The notes under the pieces are model-generated. The model was not told where the DNA came from. It saw only the letters and a program-made list of their open reading frames with translations, and searched no databases. A stretch of 64,000 nucleotides of DNA, from NCBI GenBank assembly GCA_029582155.1, contig CM055901.1, positions 39,484,616-39,548,615 of the forward strand. Direction: 5' to 3'. Both the position numbers and the translations under genes were made by a program. Positions 35,342 through 47,248 of the stretch are shown one piece after another; position 1 is the stretch's first letter; each line of letters opens with the position of its first letter. The DNA comes from Panopea generosa (taxonomy: Eukaryota; Mollusca; Bivalvia; Adapedonta; Hiatellidae).

Positions 35342-36144
35342 CCACAGTTTCTCGTTAACTGCGCCTCCTAGCGGTATGTATTTTTCGGAAAATTTTCGCC
35401 ATTTTTTTCTTATAAAATAGTAAACATTAACGCAAACTTATTTTTGATAACATTTTTACATTACTAATTTTATTACCTGTGGGAAGAATATAACTTTTAC
35501 ACAGATAAAATACAAATTATATTACTTTCACGTCTAAACTTCATTCATTTTACTATAAAATAAAGGAAAAAAAAGAGTGGGTGTTCACGCTAGTTTTTTC
35601 ATAAATATGAATTCAAATTTAAAATATTACCCTTAAAACACACGATGTTTGTCTGCTATTTCAGACGACGTCGTTATTTTACGTTAGTATTATATGGCGT
35701 TTTCTTGACGTCGTTCAAAATCACAAGCAAACGTCGTGTTTTTTTAAGTGTTTAATTTCAATTTCAATTCAAATTTACGAAAAAACTAGCGTGAACACCC
35801 CATCTTTTTATTTGATCATATTTTAGTGAAATTAATAACGGTTAACATATGATTAATTCAAGAACTTGTACCAGAGCTTTTACACGTTATCAGCCGTGAA
35901 AGTTCAAAATTCGTTGTTTTTAAACCCGCATTTATATCAACCGCGGCGTAATGATTAGATGTAAAGGTAACCCAAATTATATTCTATCTGCATGAAAGTT
36001 ATAATCTTATCACAGGAAATAAAATAAGGTATTTAATAATGTTATTAAAAACAATTTTGAATAATTACTGATTATTTTACAAGGGAAAAACAGCAAAAAT
36101 CGTCCGAAAAATACGTACCACCAGGAGTTAATGAGAAACTGCTG
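35342..36144. mobile_element. Fold-back element copy 2 (uninterrupted)
   Basis: The ends CACAGTTTCTCGTTAACTGC and, inverted, CAGCAGTTTCTCATTAACTC are similar. Further inward, TGTTCACGCTAGTTTTTTC (about 35584) is mirrored by GAAAAAACTAGCGTGAACA (about 35780). The inverted similarity extends almost to the centre, so the 803-bp element is close to a single long hairpin. No ORF. It serves as the empty-site reference for the two insertions in copy 1. Confidence 0.8.
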
Positions 36145-36149
36145 TAATA

Positions 36150-36559
36150 TATTAAATAAAATAAAGTTTAAACGAAAGCTGAGACTTCAGAGATCAATTG
36201 TACAGATTTTTGATAAATTACGCCAAATGTAAAAAAATCCAATAGGAACGCCGCGAACTACCTTAAACAAACTTGAAAGAGCTTCATGTAACAATGCCTC
36301 ACACCAAACTTTGTAAAATCTGTCAAGCAGTTTGTCAGAGAAATTGTTAAAAGAAGTTGTTGACGGACCGACCGACAAACAGACTATCCAGTGTACACTT
36401 GTACTTCTGGAACTTATAAGTATGTATAAAATTTATAAGTATTAGAAAAGATATAATTATATTATATACTTTTTATTCAAAGACCCTTGCTAAAAGAATT
36501 TCTGACTAGAGAGCAATTTCGTATAAATGGCAGAGATTATTTGGCTATAGCAAAAACGC
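36150..36559. other. Non-coding stretch before the 60-bp satellite
   Basis: No gene is recognised. A GACAGACCGACC-like tail is seen on the minus-strand-oriented repeat near 36360-36380 (ACGGACCGACCGACAAACAG), suggesting the end of another dispersed repeat. Confidence 0.35.
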
Positions 36560-36569
36560 AGATGGTACC

Positions 36570-39500
36570 CCAATCAGGGAAAACTTAGACAAAGCTACTG
36601 CTTTATCCAACCTCTGCCTTATGTTGTATACAATCAAGGAAAACTTACACACGGCTACCGTTTTATCCAACCTTCGCCTTATGATGTATGCAAACAAGGA
36701 AAACTAAGACAAGGCTACCATTATATCCAACCTTTGTCTTGTGTTGTATGCAAACATGGAAAACTTAGACACGGCTACCATTATATCCAACCTTTGCCTT
36801 ATGTTGTACGCAAACAAGGAAAACTTAGACACAGCTTCTGTTTTATCTAACCTTTGCCTTATGATGTATGCAAACAAGGAAAACTAAGACAAGGCTACCA
36901 TTATATCCAACTTCTGTATTGTGTTGTATGCAAACATGGAAAACTTAGACACGGCTACCATTATATCAAACCTTTGCCTTATGTTGTATGCAAACAAGGA
37001 AAACTTACACACAGCTACTGTTATATCCAACCTTGCCCTTATGTCATATGCAAACAATGAAAGTTTACACACAGCTACTGTTATATCCAACCTTGGCCTT
37101 ATGTTGTATACAAATAAAGAAAACTTAGACAAGGCTACTGTTTTATCCAACCTTTGCCTTATGTTGTATGCAAACAAGGTAAACTTACGCACAGCTACTG
37201 TTATATCAAACATTGCCCTTATGTTATATGCAAACAATGAAAACTTACACACAGCTATTGTTTTATCCAACCTTGCCCTTATGTTGTATGCAAACAAGGA
37301 TAACTTAGTCACGGCTACCGTTTTATCCAACGTTGGCCTTATGTTCTATGCAAACAAGGAAAACTTACACACAGCTACTGTTACATCCAACCTTGCACTT
37401 ATATTGTATGCAAACAAGGAAAAATTAGACAAGGCTACTGTTATATCCAACCTTTGCCTTTTGATGAATGCAAACAAGGAAAACTTAGACAAGACTACCG
37501 TAATATCCAACCTTTGTCTTGTGTTGCATGCAAACAAGGAAAACTAAGACACGGCTACCGTTTTATCCAACCATCGCCTTATGTTGTATGCAAACAAGGA
37601 AAATTTAGACATGTCTACCGTTATATCCAACCTTTGCCTTATGTTGTATGCAAACAAGGAAAACTTAGACACAGCTCCCATTATATCCAACCTTAACCTT
37701 ATGTTGTATGCAAACAAGGAAAACTTACACATGGCTACTGTTATATCCAACCTTGGCCTTATGTTGTATGCAAACAAAGAAAACTTAGTCACAGCTTCCG
37801 TTATATCCAACCATGGCCTTATGTTGTATACAAATAAGGAAAACTTAGACAAGGCTACTGTTTTATCCAACCTTGCCCTTATGTTATATGCAAACAAGGA
37901 AAAATTAGTCACAGCTACCGCTTTATCCAATCTTGGCCTTATGTTGTATACAAATAAGGAAAACTTAGACAAGGCTACTGTTTTATCCAACCATCATCTT
38001 ATGTTGTATGCAAACAAGGAAAACTTAGACATGGCTACCATTATATCCAACCTTTGCCTTATGTTGTATGCAAACAAGGAAAACTTAGACACTGCTACCG
38101 TTATATCCAACCTTTGTCTTGTGTTGTATGCAAATAAGGAAAACTCAGACAAGGCTACCATTTTAACCAACCATCGTCTATGTTGTATGCAAACAAGGAA
38201 AACTTAGACAAGACTACCATTATATCCAATCTTTGCCTTATGCTGTATGCAAACAAGGAAAGCTTAGACAAGACTACCATTATAGTCAACCTTTGCCTTA
38301 TGTTGTATGCAAACAAAGAAAGCTTAGACACTGCTACCGTTATATCCAACCTTTGTCTTGTGTTGTATGCAAACAAGGAAAACTCAAACAAGGCTACTGT
38401 TATATCCAACCTTTGTTTTTTGATGTATGCAAACAAAGAAAACTTAAGACAAGACTACCATTATATCCAACCTTTGCCATATGCTGTATGCAAACAAGGA
38501 AAGCTTAGACAAGGCTACCGTTATATCCAACCTTTGTCTTGTGTTGTATGCAAACAAGGAAATCTTAGACACGGCTACTGTTTTATCCAATCATCGCGTT
38601 ATGTTGTATGCAAACAAGGAAAACTTAGACATGGCTACCGTTATATCCAACCTTTGCCTTATGTTGTATGCAAACAAAATAAACTTACACAAGGCTACCG
38701 TTATATCCAACTTTTGCCTACTGTTATATGCAAACAAGGAAAACTTAAACACAGCTACTGTTATATCCAACCTTGGCCTTTTGTTGTATGCAAACAAGGA
38801 AAACTTAGTCAAGGCTACCGTTATATCCAACCATGGCCTTAAATTGTATGCAAATAAGGAAAACTTAGTCACGGCTACCGTTTTATCCAACCTTGGCCTA
38901 TGTTGTATGCAAATAAGGAAAACTCAGACAAGGCTACCATTTTAACCAACCATTGTCTTATGTTGTATGCAAACAAGGAAAACTTAGACAAGACTACCAT
39001 TATATCCAATCTTTGCCTTATGCTGTATGCAAACAAGGAAAGCTTAGAAAAAGACTACCGTTATAGTCAACCTTTGCCTTATGTTGTATGCAAACAAGGA
39101 AAGCTTAGACACTGCTACCGTTATATCCAACCTTTGTCTTGTGTTGTATGCAAACAAGGAAAACTCAAACAAGGCTACTGTTATATCCAACCTTTGCTTT
39201 TTGATGTATGCAAACAAAGAAAACTTAAGACAAGACTACCATTATATCCAACCTTTGCCATATGCTGTATGCAAACAAGGAAAGCTTAGACAAGGCTACC
39301 GTTATATCCAACCTTTGTCTTGTGTTGTATGCAAACAAGGAAATCTTAGACACGGCTACTGTTTTATCCAATCATCGCCTTATGTTGTATGCAAACAAAG
39401 AAAACTTAGACATGGCTACCGTTATATCCAACCTTTGCCTTATGTTGTATGCAAACAAGGAAAACTTAGACATGGCTACCGTTATATCCAACCTTTGCCT

Positions 39501-40159
39501 TATGTTGTATGCAAACAAGAAAAACTTAGACACAGCTACCATTATATCCAACCTTTGCCTTATGTTGTATGCAAACAAGGAAAACTTAGACACAGCTACT
39601 GTTATATCCAACCTTTGCCTTATGTTGTATGCAAACAAGGAAAACTTACACAAGGCTACCGTTATATCCAACTTTTGCCTACTGTTATTTGCAAACAAGG
39701 AAAACTTAAACACAGCTACTGTTATATCCAACCTTGGCCTTTTGTTGTATGCAAACAAGGAAAACTTAGTCAAGGCTAACGTTATATCCAACCATGGCCT
39801 TAAACTGTATGCAAATAAGGAAAACTTAGTCACGGCTACCGTTTTATCCAACCTTGGCCTTATGTTGTATGCAAACAAGGAAAACTTAGACACAGCTACT
39901 GTTTTATCCAACCTTGCCCTTATGTTGTATGCAAACAAGGAAAACTTAGACACAGCTACTGTTATATCCAACCTTGGCCTTATGTAGTATGCAAAGAAGG
40001 AAAACTTAGACAAGGCTACTGTTATATCCATCTTTTGCCTTTTGTTGTATGCAAACAAGAAAAGCTTAGACACGGCTACCATTATATCCATCCTTTGTCT
40101 TGTGTTGTATGCAAACAAGGAAAACTTAGCCAAGGCTACTGTTTTATCCAACCCTGCCC
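36570..40159. repeat. 60-bp satellite array, about 60 copies (left part)
   Basis: The monomer resembles ATGCAAACAAGGAAAACTTA, then GACACGGCTACCGTTATATC, then CAACCTTTGCCTTATGTTGT. Since 60 is a multiple of three, two plus frames and one minus frame are open over many monomers, producing 20-residue repeats such as MLYANKENLDTATVISNLCL. These are by-products. Higher-order structure is present: a block containing a 61-bp monomer with an extra A (AACTTAAGACAAG) occurs at 38441 and again at 39222, 781 bp apart. The second block is expanded by a few monomers. Confidence 0.95.
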
Positions 40160-40163
40160 TTAA

Positions 40164-42449
40164 AGGGATACTTGCCTATTTGAAATATCCATAAGAATTT
40201 GATTAAATTTTTTACAAGCTGTATTTAAGACTATATAAACACATTTGTAAAAAAAAATAGGGGGTCACCATGCTTTTTTTTGTTTAAGCTGGCTTTGAAA
40301 AATGATGTTCACAGTTTTTTGATCATTTTATAGCTGAAAACCTCTTATAGGACAAATGCACTGATTAAATACAAATATTTCATAATTCAAGTTATCTTTT
40401 ATTTTTATAATCTGTAAATCAATAAAACAAGTATCACAAATTGTATTTAAGGAACAAAAAAAGATCTTATTGCCAGTTATCATGCTTATTTATAAAACTT
40501 TATGTTAAAATGAAGGTCCGAATCTGAACAAATAAGACCATTTTTTACGCTGGTGTTTTACAAGAAATATCCATAATTTGAAAACTACCAATAAAAACTT
40601 CTTCAAACTTTCCAGGCATATACTCCAAGGCATAACATAACAAATAATGTAAAAAAACAGCACTGTCACCATGCTCAATGTAAAATTAAGTACAATAACT
40701 AATGGATTAAAGTTTCTTTGGCATTAACTGTATTACATGTATGTACATGTTACTATGCAAACTCTGAATAAAAACAACTATATATTACCATGACTAGGGC
40801 TTTGTTATGACTTAGAAAGATGAATATCCGTATTTTCTCCTAAAACTCCAATTATCAGAACATTGGTGAAGAAAACAAACAGCAGACCCAGAGGAAACTA
40901 ATTATGCATTAGCTGTTCGGGTCAAACGGCTTTTTCAAAATAATTTTCATCTGGCTTTACAGTGTTTACAAATGCATGTATAAAGTGTAAGAATGTATTA
41001 GTGTTCTACACAAATCAATTCTAACCAAGATCTTTTATCAAACCATTGACTTTGCAAGTACTGAGGCAAGCAAAATTAACAACAGTTGTCACCAACAGCT
41101 CTCACCCTAGTTTACATTTTTGTAAGTACATTTTAGCTACTTTTATCAGTGAAGTACTTGCTAATGCTATCCAGCACTTTTTTGCATTTGGTAACTCTTG
41201 GAGTACCATCAACATTCTCACTCAGAAGTTTGTAAAGCCCATCTGAGCCGAGTCGCTGAAATACTGACAGGAGATGATGATACTTCAAGCCAGAAGAAGC
41301 AATCTTTCTCAACATTTGTTGAGACACAACTTTCTCCTGCATCAATGGTTGAAGAGTGTATGCATTCCTATTTGAATTCTCTTTGTAATGCTGCTGAGAG
41401 AATCCCCACTCAGTAGTGAAACTGAACTCCAGTATGGTGTCTGATGGCACTGAAGAAAACACCACTAGTTTCTCTAAGCTGTGCACATCGTCAAGTGCAT
41501 TATGCGCACAATACTTCTGCTTGAGAAGACTCTCAAACAAGTGTTCCTGTGTGTACTTGTCCATGTCTGGATACAGCCTTTTGAATAGTGGAAGTGTGTC
41601 TGCTCCACCTAAACATACTTTCTCAAAATCTGCCTGAAGGCCCACCAAACTCACTGCTCTCAGTATTTGCGGAAAGTCAAACACCCTAAAATTGTGCCCA
41701 AGTAATAAAACTGACCCAAAAGCATTTAGCCATTCAATGAAAAGAGCAAAAACTTCCTTGAGAGGCAAAGCCTCCACAGGTGATCCATTTAGGGACAGAA
41801 CTCCTCCCTGTGCAGTCAGTCCTGTCACTTTTGATGCTGCTGGTGATATAGACTTTTTTGGTAAAATATACTGGTTGAACGACTTACCCAGAACTGCTTT
41901 GGTGTTGATATCATAAACTCCCACTCCTGTGTTCGATTTGTCTGATGACCTGTGGATCTTCCCTGTAGTAACAGTGTTGAATATCCCACAATCACATGAT
42001 ATATACAGTTTACTTGCATAACCTGCACGCTGTTCTCTAAATATGTTATGCAAGAAAAGCGGTTTTGCACACATTCTGCATGATTTGAGTTGATTGGCTA
42101 AATGGCCGAGTTCGACTTTTCTTCTCCCATCTCTCCACCCACTTTCGGTTTCCGTTGGCATACTTTCGTTGATACACTCTTCATTACTTCAACTTTGGAG
42201 CACATGGGGATCGTTTATGTTTCTCTGTGTTAAAGACTGAAGTCTCGCTGTTTTGTTACCTTTCATAAACTTCCCTTTCCAGCGTCTTTTCATCCTTTTT
42301 TGATGGTTTCATAGGACGCTTCTTTCTAACCGGAAGTTACTAAGGGAAACAATTGACATATTTTTTTACCCGAAAATCGAACGAGTTATCTTTCTTGGTT
42401 CCAAGTCTAACATCCCACTTGGTGACGCATGGAATACGTGCGTATTCCT
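40164..42449. mobile_element. TTAA-flanked insertion carrying an exonuclease-like ORF
   Basis: The insertion splits the 60-bp satellite exactly within a monomer. TTAA lies at 40160-40163 and 42450-42453. Removing one TTAA and the insert restores a monomer in perfect phase (GCCCTTAAGTTGTATGC against the common GCCCTTATGTTGTATGC). Other monomers in the array do carry CCTTAA, so a TTAA target is plausible. The termini AGGGATAC and, inverted, AGGAATAC are a short imperfect inverted repeat. The 2286-bp element carries one ORF (41133-42161, minus) and no piggyBac transposase, so it must be mobilised in trans if at all. Confidence 0.75.
41133..42161 (-). CDS. Chimeric ORF: Mutator-like N-terminus plus DEDDh exonuclease-like domain
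   Basis: An intact ORF of 342 codons starts at ATG 42161. Residues about 8-92 resemble the N-terminal part of Mutator-like transposases found in molluscs: WRDGRRKVEL, paired cysteines C28/C31 and C56/C58, and DINTKAVLG. From about residue 94 the protein resembles the exonuclease-like domain of PML-type proteins: FNQYILP, SPAASKVTGL, Exo II GHNFRVFD (N157, D162) and Exo III HNALDD (H220, D225). The C-terminal segment SGLKYHHLLSVFQRLG also fits that family. The Exo I DxE motif that should precede FNQYILP is missing: the fusion point seems to replace it, leaving only D84-I-N86. Catalysis is therefore doubtful. No intron. Same strand as PRKAA. Confidence 0.75.
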   Translation of the reverse strand: MPTETESGWRDGRRKVELGHLANQLKSCRMCAKPLFLHNIFREQRAGYASKLYISCDCGIFNTVTTGKIHRSSDKSNTGVGVYDINTKAVLGKSFNQYILPKKSISPAASKVTGLTAQGGVLSLNGSPVEALPLKEVFALFIEWLNAFGSVLLLGHNFRVFDFPQILRAVSLVGLQADFEKVCLGGADTLPLFKRLYPDMDKYTQEHLFESLLKQKYCAHNALDDVHSLEKLVVFSSVPSDTILEFSFTTEWGFSQQHYKENSNRNAYTLQPLMQEKVVSQQMLRKIASSGLKYHHLLSVFQRLGSDGLYKLLSENVDGTPRVTKCKKVLDSISKYFTDKSS

Positions 42450-42453
42450 TTAA

Positions 42454-43795
42454 GTTGTATGCAAACAAGGAAAACTTAGACAAGGCTACTGTTTTAACCA
42501 ACCATCGTCTTATGTTGTATGCAAACAAGGAAAACTGAGACAAGGCTACCAGTTATATCCATCCTTTGTCTTGTGTTGTATGCAAAAAAGGAAAACTCAG
42601 ACAAGGCTACCGTTTTAACCAACCATCGTCTTATGTTGTATGCAAACAAGGAAAACTGAGACAAGGCTACCATTATATCCAACCTTTGCCTTATGTTATA
42701 TGCAAACAAGGAAAACTAAGACACAGCTACTGTTATATCCAACCTTGGCCTTATGTTGTATGCAAACAAGGAAAACTTAGACAAGGCTACCATTTTATCC
42801 AACCTTTGCCTTATGTTGTATGCAAACAAGGAAAGCTTAGACACTGCTACCATTATATCCAATCTTTGTCTTGTGTTGTATGCAAACAAGGAAAACTTAG
42901 ACACAGCTACCATTATATTCAACCTTTGCCTTATGTTGTATGCAAACAAGGAAAACTTAGACACAGCTACCATTATATCCAACCTTTGCCTTATGTTGTA
43001 TGCAAACAAGGAAAACTTAGACAAGGCTACCATTATATCCAACTTTTGCCTTATGTTGTATGCAAACAATGAAAACTTAGACAAGGCTACTGTTATATCC
43101 AACCTTTGCCTTACGTTGTATGCAAACAAGGAAAACTTAGACATGGCTACCGTTTTATCCAACATTTGCCATATGTTGTATGCAAACAAGGAAAACTTAG
43201 AGACGGCTACCTTTTTATCCAACATTTGCCATATGTTGTATGCAAACAAGGAAAACTTAGACAAAGCTTCTTTTTTTATCTAACCTTTGCCTTATGTTGT
43301 ATGCAAACAAGGAAAACTTAGACACAGCTACCATTATATCCAACCTTTGCCTTATGTTGTATGCAAACAAGGAAAACTTAGACAAGGCTACCATTATATC
43401 CAACCTTTGCCTTATGTTGTATGCAAACAAGGAAAACTTAGACAAGGCTACTGTTATATCCAACCTTCGCCTTACGTTGTATGCAAACAAGGAAAACTTA
43501 GACACGGCTACCTTTATATCCATCCTTTGCCTTATGTTGTATGCAAGCAAGGAAAACTTAGACACAGCTACCATTATATCCAACCTTTGCCTTATGTTGT
43601 ATGCAAACAAGGAAAACTTAGACAAGACTACCATTATTCCAACCTTTGCCTTATGTTGTATGCAAACAAGGAAAACTTACACAAGGCTACTGTTTTATCC
43701 AATCATTGCCTTACGTTGTATGCAAACAAGGAAAACTTAGACACGGCTACCGTTTTATCCAACCTTGGCCTTATGTTGTAAGCAAACAAGATAAA
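42454..43795. repeat. 60-bp satellite array, right part, about 22 copies
   Basis: Same monomer and phase as the left array. Monomers here are more uniform than at 36.6-38 kb, suggesting recent homogenisation. The array ends at about 43795 with a truncated monomer (AAGCAAACAAGATAAAATTG). Confidence 0.95.
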
Positions 43796-44106
43796 ATTGC
43801 AGATTCACTGTCACACTTTTTCATGTCTTTTTAAAATTATATAATTATACATGTATTCAGACACGTAATGAGAATAAACTCCAGAATGGAATAATGTAAA
43901 AACAAATAACCCCTTAAAGTAGCTATGGGCATGTGCAGATGGATGGATAGACAGATGAAAATTGATCACAATAGCTCACTTTAGCATTAGGCTCAAATAA
44001 AGTCATATTCATAGAACATAGGCCATAATAAATTAATTGTTAGATTATCATCCCTGCCCGCTCCCTAATTTTCCAAAAATAAATAATGAAAAATAAAATC
44101 CTCTCT
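43796..44106. other. Non-coding spacer with a dispersed-repeat end
   Basis: The sequence GATGGATGGATAGACAGATG, then ATCACAATAGCTCACTTTAG near 43936-43984, is a tail often found on bivalve dispersed repeats. No gene. Confidence 0.45.
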
Positions 44107-44110
44107 TTAA

Positions 44111-46769
44111 CCCTTTATTCATAAAGACGCATTCTGACGACCCTACCCCCAGCTTCATAAATACGCATCTGGACACCTGGTACATGTCCTTCTTAAAGGC
44201 GCATATGGACGCATGGTCTCATTCTCATAAAGATTCATTTGGACACTCCCTGTTTTCAATCACAAAAACAACACCTTTTAAATTATTTTTCAGAGATCAT
44301 AAGTTTATATTCGTGTAGTGCAACATTTCACAAAGTAAATTTACGGAAGACATTATATGGTTACTATTTAAAGTTTTTATAAAAATATCATATATTTGTA
44401 CATAGTGTCATATCTGTGACCACGCAATGTCATTGAATTGACCAGACTTACGCAGGAATAACACAAATATCACCAATTTAAATTGCAAAAGAAACACATT
44501 TCAATTTATTTTTCAAGGACCGGATGTTTATATTCATGTAACATTGCATTTCACACAGTGAAATTATGCATGACATCAGAGGTAAGAATTAAATATAGCG
44601 TCCAATCGTAAATAGAGTCATATCAGTGATCACGCGAGGTCATCGAATTGTCCATGCTTACGCGGGAATAACAAAAATCTCCACATTTTCAATCGCTAAA
44701 ACAATGCATTTCAATTTATCAATGATCACGCGAATTCATTGCATTGTCCAGACTTACGCAAGAATAACAAAAATCTCCCCATTTCAAATTGCAAAAACAA
44801 TATGTTTCAATTTATTTTTCAATGACAGGTGTTAATATTTGTGTAGCATTGCAGTTCGCGTAGTAAAATTATGCATGGCACCATAGGTTACATTTAAAAA
44901 TAGCGGCCAATCGTAAATACCCATGCCAGCGATCACGCGAGGTCTTGGAATTTTTCAGAAAGAAATAGGTCAACTCTATTTTCCGAAAATGTACATCGGC
45001 ATATTTTGATTTTTTTGAAAAATCATGAGTGCTGACTGTGATAATTGACACGGTAATAAATCAATGTTTGTTTTGATTGCGATTACTGGGATAGAATTAT
45101 GTACGCTTCCGTGGCTTACCATTATGGTTTCGGGCGGTTAGAAGTTGGGGAAGGGGTGTTGTAAATTATGTCAGTTTGCAGTTCGGCAATTTATTGCAGC
45201 CATGATATATATCCTGGGGGTATATGGACCAATCAAATGCACGCGCCAATATGCGACAATACAACACCGGAATTTTTATACCATTAAGGGGCAATAAAAC
45301 TATAAGGCGTCCCAGATCAGCATGATGTCTGCTGGTCATTTAATAAGGTAATTATCTTTTTAATTATCTGTTCGTCTGTGAAAGATCCGGTTGTAATTAA
45401 TTTATAAATATTATATGCATTACCGATTTAGATTAATTTTGAATTTATGTCCGATTTTAACTTTGACTTTTCTGATCTGATCTGCTGACAGAAGCAATTT
45501 ATTTACATACATGTAGATCTACATGTAAAGATAATAGTACGGGGATTGTTTTTAAAAATGCGCAAAAAGGGAAAGTAATAAAATTAGTTTTTTTTCATAA
45601 GTAAAACTGTAGCATGGTAATAGAACACATAATAGAATAAGTCATTTCTATTTTACTACAATATTAATTGATAAATTGTTACTAGACTAACCATTATTAT
45701 AATTAAAACTTCCACTATCTATTATGGTCGTTGATTACTCATAATAATGATTCTAATAATAAATATGCAGTATTAGTATTAATTATAATTAAGGTATTGA
45801 TAATTTATCATTAGTAGTAAAGGTAGTCCTTAATTATTATTGTAAATAATCTGTTTAACTAATGTATGTTTTTGTCTTATTTCAGTTTGAAAGTTCACAC
45901 ATAGCAGTCGGGACCAAAACTTTCAGGAGGATTTGATATTTTTTAATTTAAATTTTGTGCTGCTTTTTCCTGAAATGGAAAATAAATGTACAAATTCCAC
46001 CAAAAAGTAAAGATTAAAAAATTATCCAACCATAACTGAACGCTCTTGCATATTTTGTATATAAATAAGTGTAGTAAAATTAAATTTATGATAATTTTGG
46101 TAAAATAGTAAAAAATTATATATCTATTAAACCATTCCTATTTTAATTATTTTATTAAGTTTATTTGTTTGAATTATATTACATATAAAATTTCACTGTA
46201 AAATATTGGTATGTATAAATTTGTGTCAAAATTAAAAATGAATGGAAATGAAAAGTCTTCTTGTTTTATATCCATGTATCTTTGTATTCCATTGTCATAG
46301 AATTTTTTTTTTTTTTATCATCGCAAAGATAATTTAATATTCAACAAAGTTTACACTGACATAACAAGTGTAAAATCAATATATCTTGCAGAAATATTAA
46401 TTTTATAAACAAGATATATATAAACTAGTGTTGAATTTAAAGAAAAAATAAAATGGAACAAAATCTATTTAGTTTCTACCCATATATCTCATTATTCAAT
46501 TGCCACAAAATAATAATTTTTTAAACCACCAGAAATAAAATTTTATTTGCAACAAATTTTACACACACAAAAACAGTATAAAATCAATATTTTTTACTGA
46601 AATAATGACTTTAATGAACTGGGTGTGCAATCAGCATGTATTTTTAAATATCCCCTATGGGAATGGTGCAGAAACCTTATCAGCTGGGTATTGGTTTATT
46701 GACATCTGTTTCCATTTACCTGTATCTGGTAGGATAGACTATACTGCTATATCTCTATGAAGTAAAGAG
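44111..46769. mobile_element. TTAA-flanked TIR element, copy 2 (2659 bp, non-coding)
   Basis: A direct-orientation copy of 25141-27368 with the same termini and its own TTAA duplications (44107-44110 and 46770-46773). It contains about 430 bp at about 46147-46580 that copy 1 lacks, either an insertion here or a deletion there. A 60-codon frame on the minus strand (44869-45051) is conserved in copy 1, but conservation follows from overall similarity and does not by itself suggest a gene. Confidence 0.8.
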
Positions 46770-46773
46770 TTAA

Positions 46774-47076
46774 GAAAAATTTAGATGAAAATCTAGCAAA
46801 TAATTTGTAATGGCCTAATGAAAAGTGAAGTTAATTTAATTAAAAAAAAAAAATGCATGAATATACTATGTGGCGTATATGTAATTTCTCACTTCAGCTT
46901 TCTTTTTTCAACTGTCAATAGCAAACATCATAATTTAACACACAATCTCGAAAGTTATGCAAAGTGAAGAGGTCAGCTAAGTATATGTAATATATGTACG
47001 CATTAGCAAGTAACTATATTCAACAAATAAATGAACCATTGTTGTAAATGAAACAAAAACATTATTTCAAAGTTTA
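46774..47076. other. Intron sequence next to a PRKAA exon, no feature
   Basis: AT-rich sequence with no recognised gene or repeat. Confidence 0.4.
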
Positions 47077-47082
47077 ACTTAC

Positions 47083-47131
47083 ATTTTATTTTTCTAAATA
47101 AGGTTGGAACATGTTCATCGTCAAACGGCAA
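47083..47131 (-). CDS. PRKAA: PRKAA (AMPK alpha) internal exon, 49 nt
   Basis: A short exon with a CATTTTCAG acceptor and a GTAAGT donor. It encodes LPFDDEHVPTLFRKIK, a near-signature motif of AMPK/SNF1 alpha subunits in kinase subdomain X, and leaves one base of a split serine codon. It starts in phase 0, continuing directly from the LLCGT end of the exon at 57770-57839. This motif is the strongest single argument for the gene's identity. It is too short to be seen as an ORF and was recognised by its flanking splice sites. Confidence 0.96.
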
Positions 47132-47248
47132 CTGAAAATGAAATAATTAACAATGAATTAAGGTTATGTAAACCTCCTAAAAAATTCAGGCAACTACATA
47201 ACATGTCACTTTTGGTTTCCATGACTATCATTAACCCAAAATAAAACA

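Noticed and set aside
36854..40151. Long repetitive ORFs (MLYANKENLD, CKQGKLRHGY and FSLFAYNIRQRLD types)
   Set aside because: By-products of the 60-bp satellite: overlapping frames on both strands are equally open and change frame at one-base indels.
41046..41916. Plus-strand frames across the exonuclease ORF
   Set aside because: Shadows of the intact 342-codon minus-strand ORF, with no family resemblance.
36570..47131. Possible origin of the 60-bp satellite from the PRKAA exon at 47083-47131
   Set aside because: Only TCCAACCTT is shared, far too short compared with the 39-base match seen for the 67-bp satellite.
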